Assembly: GCA_012032065.1 (NCBI GenBank)
Contig: JAAURV010000175.1
Coordinates: forward strand, 1-6,735
Reading direction: 5' to 3'
DNA from: Hyphomicrobiales bacterium
Lineage (GTDB): Bacteria; Pseudomonadota; Alphaproteobacteria; Rhizobiales; Aestuariivirgaceae
DNA: 6,735 nucleotides
The notes beneath the pieces are model-generated. The model was given only the letters and a program-made list of their open reading frames with translations. It was not told the DNA's origin and ran no database searches. A program made the translations under genes and the position numbers. Every line of letters begins with the position of its first letter. Within the stretch, counting starts at the first letter, position 1. Positions 5,066 to 6,735 of this stretch are shown one piece after another.

Positions 5066-6574
5066 ATGGCGCAGGCAGGGGACGTGGTTGCCGCGCCTTC
5101 CAAGGCCACGCCGCGCGAGTGGCTGGGCCTCGCGGTGATAGCACTCCCCTGCATGCTCTATTCCATGGACCTGACGGTGTTGAATCTCGCGGTGCCTTCA
5201 TTGGCGCGCGATCTCAAACCCTCCGCCAGCCAACTGCTCTGGATCATCGACATCTACGGCTTCATGGTGGCGGGCTTCCTGATCATCATGGGCGCGCTGG
5301 GAGACCGCTTCGGGCGGCGCAAGATTTTGCTCATTGGCGCCGTGGCCTTCGGACTCACGTCGATATTCGCGGCGTTTGCATCGTCGGCTGAAATGTTGAT
5401 TCTCGCGAGAGCGCTGCTCGGCATCGCCGGGGCGACTCTTGCGCCTTCAACGCTCTCGCTCATCGCCAGTATGTTTCGCGACGAAAACGAGCGCAGCTTT
5501 GCGATCAGCATGTGGATCGCGAGCTTCTCCGCCGGTGCGATCATTGGCCCGCTCGCCGGAGGTATCCTCATTCACTATTTTTGGTGGGGCTCGGTATTTC
5601 TGTTGGCTGTGCCGGCGATGGCACTGCTGCTTGCCGTCGGGCCAGTGCTGCTGCCCGAGTATCGCAATGAGGAAGTCACACCCATCGATGCGCCGAGCGC
5701 CATGTTGTCGCTCGCATCGATCTTGAGTCTTGTATTTGGGGCCAAGCACTTTGCCGAGACCGGCTTCGACAGTATCGTGTTGGCGGCATTGGCGTTTGGC
5801 CTCGGTCTGGGGGCCGTTTTCTTCACCCGGCAATCGCGGATCGCGCATCCGCTGGTCGATCTTGCGCTATTCGGATCGCCCGTGTTTTCGCTGTCGCTTG
5901 CCATCAACATGTTGGCGCTGTTCTTCATGTTCGGCGTGTTCGTATTTTTCGCGCAGTATCTTCAGCTCGTCGCCGGCCTGACGGCTTTCGAAGCGGGCCT
6001 TTGGTCGCTGCCGTCGGCGATTGCCTTCACCGTGATGTCGTTCTTCAATGCGCGCCTTGCCGCCGCATACTCGAGCGTGACTCTGATAGCGGGCGGACTT
6101 ATCGTTTCCGCGCTGGGCTCGGTGCTCGTGCTTCTCTCGGAGAGCTTGCCGGTGCTGGTTCTCTCGATGTTGATCATGGGCGTGGGCTTCACGCCGGTGA
6201 TCGCGCTCACCACGGGCTACATCGTCGGCGCGGCGCCGCCGGAGAAAGTGGGCGTTGCTTCGGCGCTTTCGGAAACATCGGGAGAACTTGGCGGCGCGCT
6301 CGGCATCGCGCTGCTTGGGAGCCTTGCTACTTTCATCTATCGCAGCCGCATGGCAGGCATCGGCCTGCCGCCAGGGACGGACACGGGCGTGCGCACATCG
6401 CTGGCCGCCGCTCTCGAGTCAGGCGCTGCGTCCAACATTCTGGAAACAGCGCGCGGTGCGTTCATGGATGCGTTTAGCGCTGCGGCGCTCATTTCGGCGG
6501 CGGTGCTCGTGGGACTAGCCTTGCTCGCGCTCCGTCTGTTGTCCAACGCGCAAAGTCAACAGCATGGAGGCTGA
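5066..6574 (+). CDS. DHA2-family (14-TMS) MFS drug exporter
   Basis: 502 residues, as usual for the EmrB/QacA (DHA2) branch of the major facilitator superfamily: proton-driven export of toxic compounds across the inner membrane. Visible signatures: motif D1 MDLTVLNLAVP (34-44) in helix 1; motif A GALGDRFGRRK (76-86) between helices 2 and 3; motif B LARALLGIAG (113-122) with R115; motif C SAGAIIGPLAGG (155-166) in helix 5. About 14 hydrophobic segments can be placed. The sequence is closest in feel to the SmvA/QacA type that handles cationic dyes and quaternary ammonium compounds, but the substrate is not proven. No periplasmic adaptor gene is seen here. The start is three bases after the VOC stop codon, with AAGAGG (5054-5059) six bases upstream, so the gene is cotranscribed and probably under TetR control. 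Confidence 0.92.
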   Translation: MAQAGDVVAAPSKATPREWLGLAVIALPCMLYSMDLTVLNLAVPSLARDLKPSASQLLWIIDIYGFMVAGFLIIMGALGDRFGRRKILLIGAVAFGLTSIFAAFASSAEMLILARALLGIAGATLAPSTLSLIASMFRDENERSFAISMWIASFSAGAIIGPLAGGILIHYFWWGSVFLLAVPAMALLLAVGPVLLPEYRNEEVTPIDAPSAMLSLASILSLVFGAKHFAETGFDSIVLAALAFGLGLGAVFFTRQSRIAHPLVDLALFGSPVFSLSLAINMLALFFMFGVFVFFAQYLQLVAGLTAFEAGLWSLPSAIAFTVMSFFNARLAAAYSSVTLIAGGLIVSALGSVLVLLSESLPVLVLSMLIMGVGFTPVIALTTGYIVGAAPPEKVGVASALSETSGELGGALGIALLGSLATFIYRSRMAGIGLPPGTDTGVRTSLAAALESGAASNILETARGAFMDAFSAAALISAAVLVGLALLALRLLSNAQSQQHGG

Positions 6575-6575
6575 C

Positions 6576-6735
6576 ATGGTGAAACCCATCGACACCCAAT
6601 CCATCGAACGTTTCACGGGACGGCCTTGGCAAGAATGGTTTTCCTGGCTCAACAAGAAGTCCGCCAGGGCCATGCCGCATTCGCAGATTGCGCGGATTGT
6701 CATGGACGAAGGCATGGTGGACGGCTGGTGGGCGC
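6576..6735 (+). CDS. DUF4287-like protein, N-terminal part (cut by window end)
   Basis: Only the first 53 codons are present. ATG 6576 follows the exporter stop codon by one base, and GGAGG (6566-6570) lies five bases upstream. Residues 9-21 (SIERFTGRPWQEW), then HSQIARIVMDE (36-46) and GWW near the edge resemble the DUF4287 domain, which typically reads S-I-E-x-x-T-G-R-x-W then S-H-x-x-I-A and G-W-W-A. In many bacteria this domain is a short protein or is joined to a C-terminal SRPBCC domain; which applies here cannot be seen. Function unknown. The spacing makes it part of the same transcript as the exporter. Confidence 0.7.
   Translation, partial: MVKPIDTQSIERFTGRPWQEWFSWLNKKSARAMPHSQIARIVMDEGMVDGWWA

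Noticed and set aside
4303..5391. A single 362-residue protein including the sequence after the frame break
   Set aside because: After about residue 194 it is Arg/Gly-rich nonsense and overlaps the exporter gene by 326 bases; the VOC family sequence continues in another frame to 5062.

Overview
The window is GC-rich DNA that looks like the chromosome of an alphaproteobacterium. The base composition fits, one intergenic site matches the promoter consensus of the alphaproteobacterial general-stress sigma factor EcfG (GGAAC-N16-CGTT), and one intergenic palindrome has the TCATCCCG/CGGGATGA arms often seen scattered in such genomes. No genus can be named from the sequence alone. All credible genes are on the + strand.

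Left part (1-2051). About 255 bases without a gene hold two strong hairpins with GAAT loops (38-90 and 101-144). A likely promoter follows, then a two-gene unit: a 505-residue clan CD cysteine peptidase related to the gingipain family (C25) and an overlapping 89-residue protein of unknown function. The peptidase has the His (HGA) and Cys (ECCYGA) motifs but no signal peptide, so it probably works inside the cell. This pair is the most interesting coding feature and the best candidate for an undescribed system. A weak hairpin follows it.

Right part (2052-6735). An EcfG-type promoter and a sigma-70-type promoter lie in front of a TetR-family regulator gene. A perfect 16-bp palindrome, probably the TetR operator, lies between the -35 and -10 elements of the second promoter. 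Then come, closely spaced and all on the same strand: a small VOC (glyoxalase/bleomycin-resistance fold) protein, an SRPBCC/AHSA1 protein, a four-helix membrane protein, a two-domain VOC protein whose frame is broken by one extra base, a 14-helix DHA2-type drug exporter, and the start of a DUF4287-like protein cut by the window end. A 41-base hairpin separates the membrane protein from the two-domain VOC gene.

Working model (inference): the right part is a stress- and ligand-responsive detoxification cassette. TetR represses its own promoter, a toxic compound releases it, VOC/SRPBCC proteins bind or modify the compound, and the DHA2 pump exports it. The EcfG-type site would add general-stress control. 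The peptidase pair upstream appears to be a separate unit.
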